In this document: piece by piece, positions 62,501-64,000 of the stretch
How the letters are laid out: each line of letters opens with the position of its first letter
How positions within the stretch are numbered: the stretch's first letter is position 1
NCBI RefSeq assembly: GCF_029962835.1
Contig: NC_080577.1
Location: 27,510,501-27,574,500 of the forward strand
Length of the DNA stretch: 64,000 nt
Direction: 5' to 3'
Source: Magnolia sinica
Taxonomy: Eukaryota; Streptophyta; Magnoliopsida; Magnoliales; Magnoliaceae
The notes under the pieces: generated by a model
The model's database searches: none
The model's input: only the letters and a program-made list of their open reading frames with translations
What the model was told of the DNA's origin: nothing
Made by a program: the position numbers and the translations under genes

Positions 62501-64000
62501 CCTAAACCTATAAACTAAAACCTAAACCAAAACCTAAAATCTAAATGTATTCTCAAATCCCTAAACGTAAACCTACACATAATCCTAATCTCAACTCCCT
62601 AACCTAAACCTAAACCTAAACTTGAAAACCCAAACATAAACCCGATCCTGAACCCCAACCCGATGTCCTAAACCTAAACCTTAACCTATTCTCAATTCCC
62701 TAAAGCTACAACCTATAACCTAAACCTAAACCTAACCTAAACCTATAACTTAAACCTATAACCTTAACCTAAACCAAAACCTATAACCTAAACCAAAACC
62801 TATAACTTAAAACTATAACCTTAACCTAAACCTAAAACCTAAACTTAAACCTAAACCAAAACCTATAACCTTAAACTAAACTAAAACCTATAACCTATAA
62901 CCTAAACTTAAACCTAAACTTAAACCTAAACCAAAACTTATAACCTAAACCTAAACCTAAACCTTAACCTATTCTCAATTCCCTAAAGCTATAACCTATA
63001 ACCTATAACATATAACCTATACCTAAACCTAAGCCTAAAACCTAAACCTAAACCTACAACCTAAATGTATTCTCAAATCCATAAACATAAACCTTAACCT
63101 ATTCTCAATTCCCTAAACCTTAACCTATAACCTAACTTAAACCTAAACCTATAACCTACACTTACAACCTAAAACCTAAATGTATTCTCAAATCCCTAAA
63201 CCTAAATGTATTCTCAAATCCTTAAAGCTATAACCTATAACTTATAACCAAAATCTATAACCTAAACCTAAACCTATAACCTAAACTTATAACCTATAAC
63301 CTAAACCTAAAACCTAAACCTAAACCTAAACCTATAAACTAAAACCTAAACCTAAACCTAAAACCTAAATGTATTCTCAAATCGTTAAACCTAAACCTAC
63401 ACCCAATCCTAATCTCAACTCCTTAGCCTAAATATAAACTTCAAAATCCAAACCTAAATCCGAACCCGAACCCAATTTCCTAAACTGAAACCTTAACCTA
63501 TTCTCAATTCCCCAAACCTACACCTACAACCTATAACCTATAACCTAAATCTAAACTTAACCTAAACCTATAACCTTAACCTAAACCTAAAACCTAAACC
63601 TAAACCTAAACCTAAACCAAAATATATAACCTTAACCTAAACCTTAACCTATAACCTATAACCCAATAACCTAAACTTATAACCTTAACCTAAACCTAAA
63701 ACCAAAACATAAACCTATAACCTAAACCAAAACCTAAACTTAAAACCTAAATATATTCTCAAATCCTTAAACCTAAACCTACACCTAATCCTAATCTCAA
63801 CTCCCTAACCTAAACATAAACCTAGACTTGAAACCCCAAACCTAAACCTAATCCCGAACCCGATTTCCTAAAACTAAACCTAAACCTTAACCTATTCTCA
63901 ATTCCCTAAAGCTATAACCTATAACCTTTAACCTAAACCTAACCTAAACCTATAACCTTAACTTAAACTTAAAACCTAAAACCTAAACCTAAACCTAAAC
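53572..64000 (+). repeat. Degenerate telomere-like satellite with higher-order units, right block
   Basis: This 10.4 kb of CCTAAA/CCTATAA/CCTTAA words continues to the window edge. In 53.57-57 kb, TATTCTCAAAT landmarks at 53572, 54171, 54571, 55199, 55621, 56071, 56497 and 56919 give units of 600, 400, 628, 422, 450, 426 and 422 bp. From about 57.05 to 60.6 kb a different shorter unit dominates (ACCTAGACTTATAACC plus GATCCCGAACCCGA). From 60.6 kb a third form with AAATGTATTCTCAAAT landmarks follows. No gene is present. Confidence 0.92.

Noticed and set aside
53572-64000. A true chromosome end (telomere) at the right edge
   Set aside because: A right-hand telomere would read TTTAGGG on +; here + is the C-rich strand and the motif is degenerate.
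1-64000. CRISPR arrays, rRNA, tRNA or bacterial operon features
   Set aside because: None seen. The spaced repeats at 29.5-30.4 kb are CACTA subterminal palindromes, and no cloverleaf or rRNA core was recognised.

Overview
The window is nuclear DNA from a flowering plant. It has many introns, TIR and LTR elements, and a PHO1-family gene. The many GTGGGCCC and CATCATGGTGGG words in the non-coding sequence remind me of magnoliid genomes; that is an impression, not a test.

1-14 kb: one plus-strand gene for a PHO1-type SPX-EXS phosphate exporter. Fourteen coding exons (436-13812, 693 residues) lie in the window, and the first SPX exon lies upstream of base 1. One intron uses a GC donor. The introns carry an intact solo LTR with a 5-bp target duplication (7855-8412), several MITE-like elements and a 50-bp tandem duplication beside an acceptor.

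14-17.5 kb: intergenic DNA with a 1.16-kb TIR element that has a second one nested inside it.

17.5-28.05 kb: a complete 10.5-kb PIF/Harbinger transposon. It has matching 24-bp TIRs and a TAA target duplication. After about 5.9 kb of non-coding leader with internal duplications it carries three plus-strand genes: a three-exon DDE transposase, a Myb/SANT-like accessory protein whose 5' part seems frameshifted, and a 142-aa protein. That last protein joins an RNase H1 hybrid-binding (Cauli_VI-like) fold to a C-terminal membrane segment. This third gene inside a bounded Harbinger element is the most interesting find.

28-30.45 kb: probable LTR remnants, then a CACTA terminus with an array of 30-bp palindromes at about 86-bp period. 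30.45-39.45 kb: almost entirely homopolymer runs, probably failed consensus. Its right half lacks C and resembles a garbled TTTAGG array. 39.45-47.3 kb: no recognisable gene, and 41.56-46.45 kb is also suspect.

47.3-64 kb: three 172-bp repeats, then degenerate telomere-like CCTAAA/CCTATAA satellite with higher-order units of about 400-630 bp, interrupted by a 4.6-kb solo-LTR-like insertion (48939-53571). The C-rich strand on + is the wrong orientation for a right-hand chromosome end, so the array looks interstitial.
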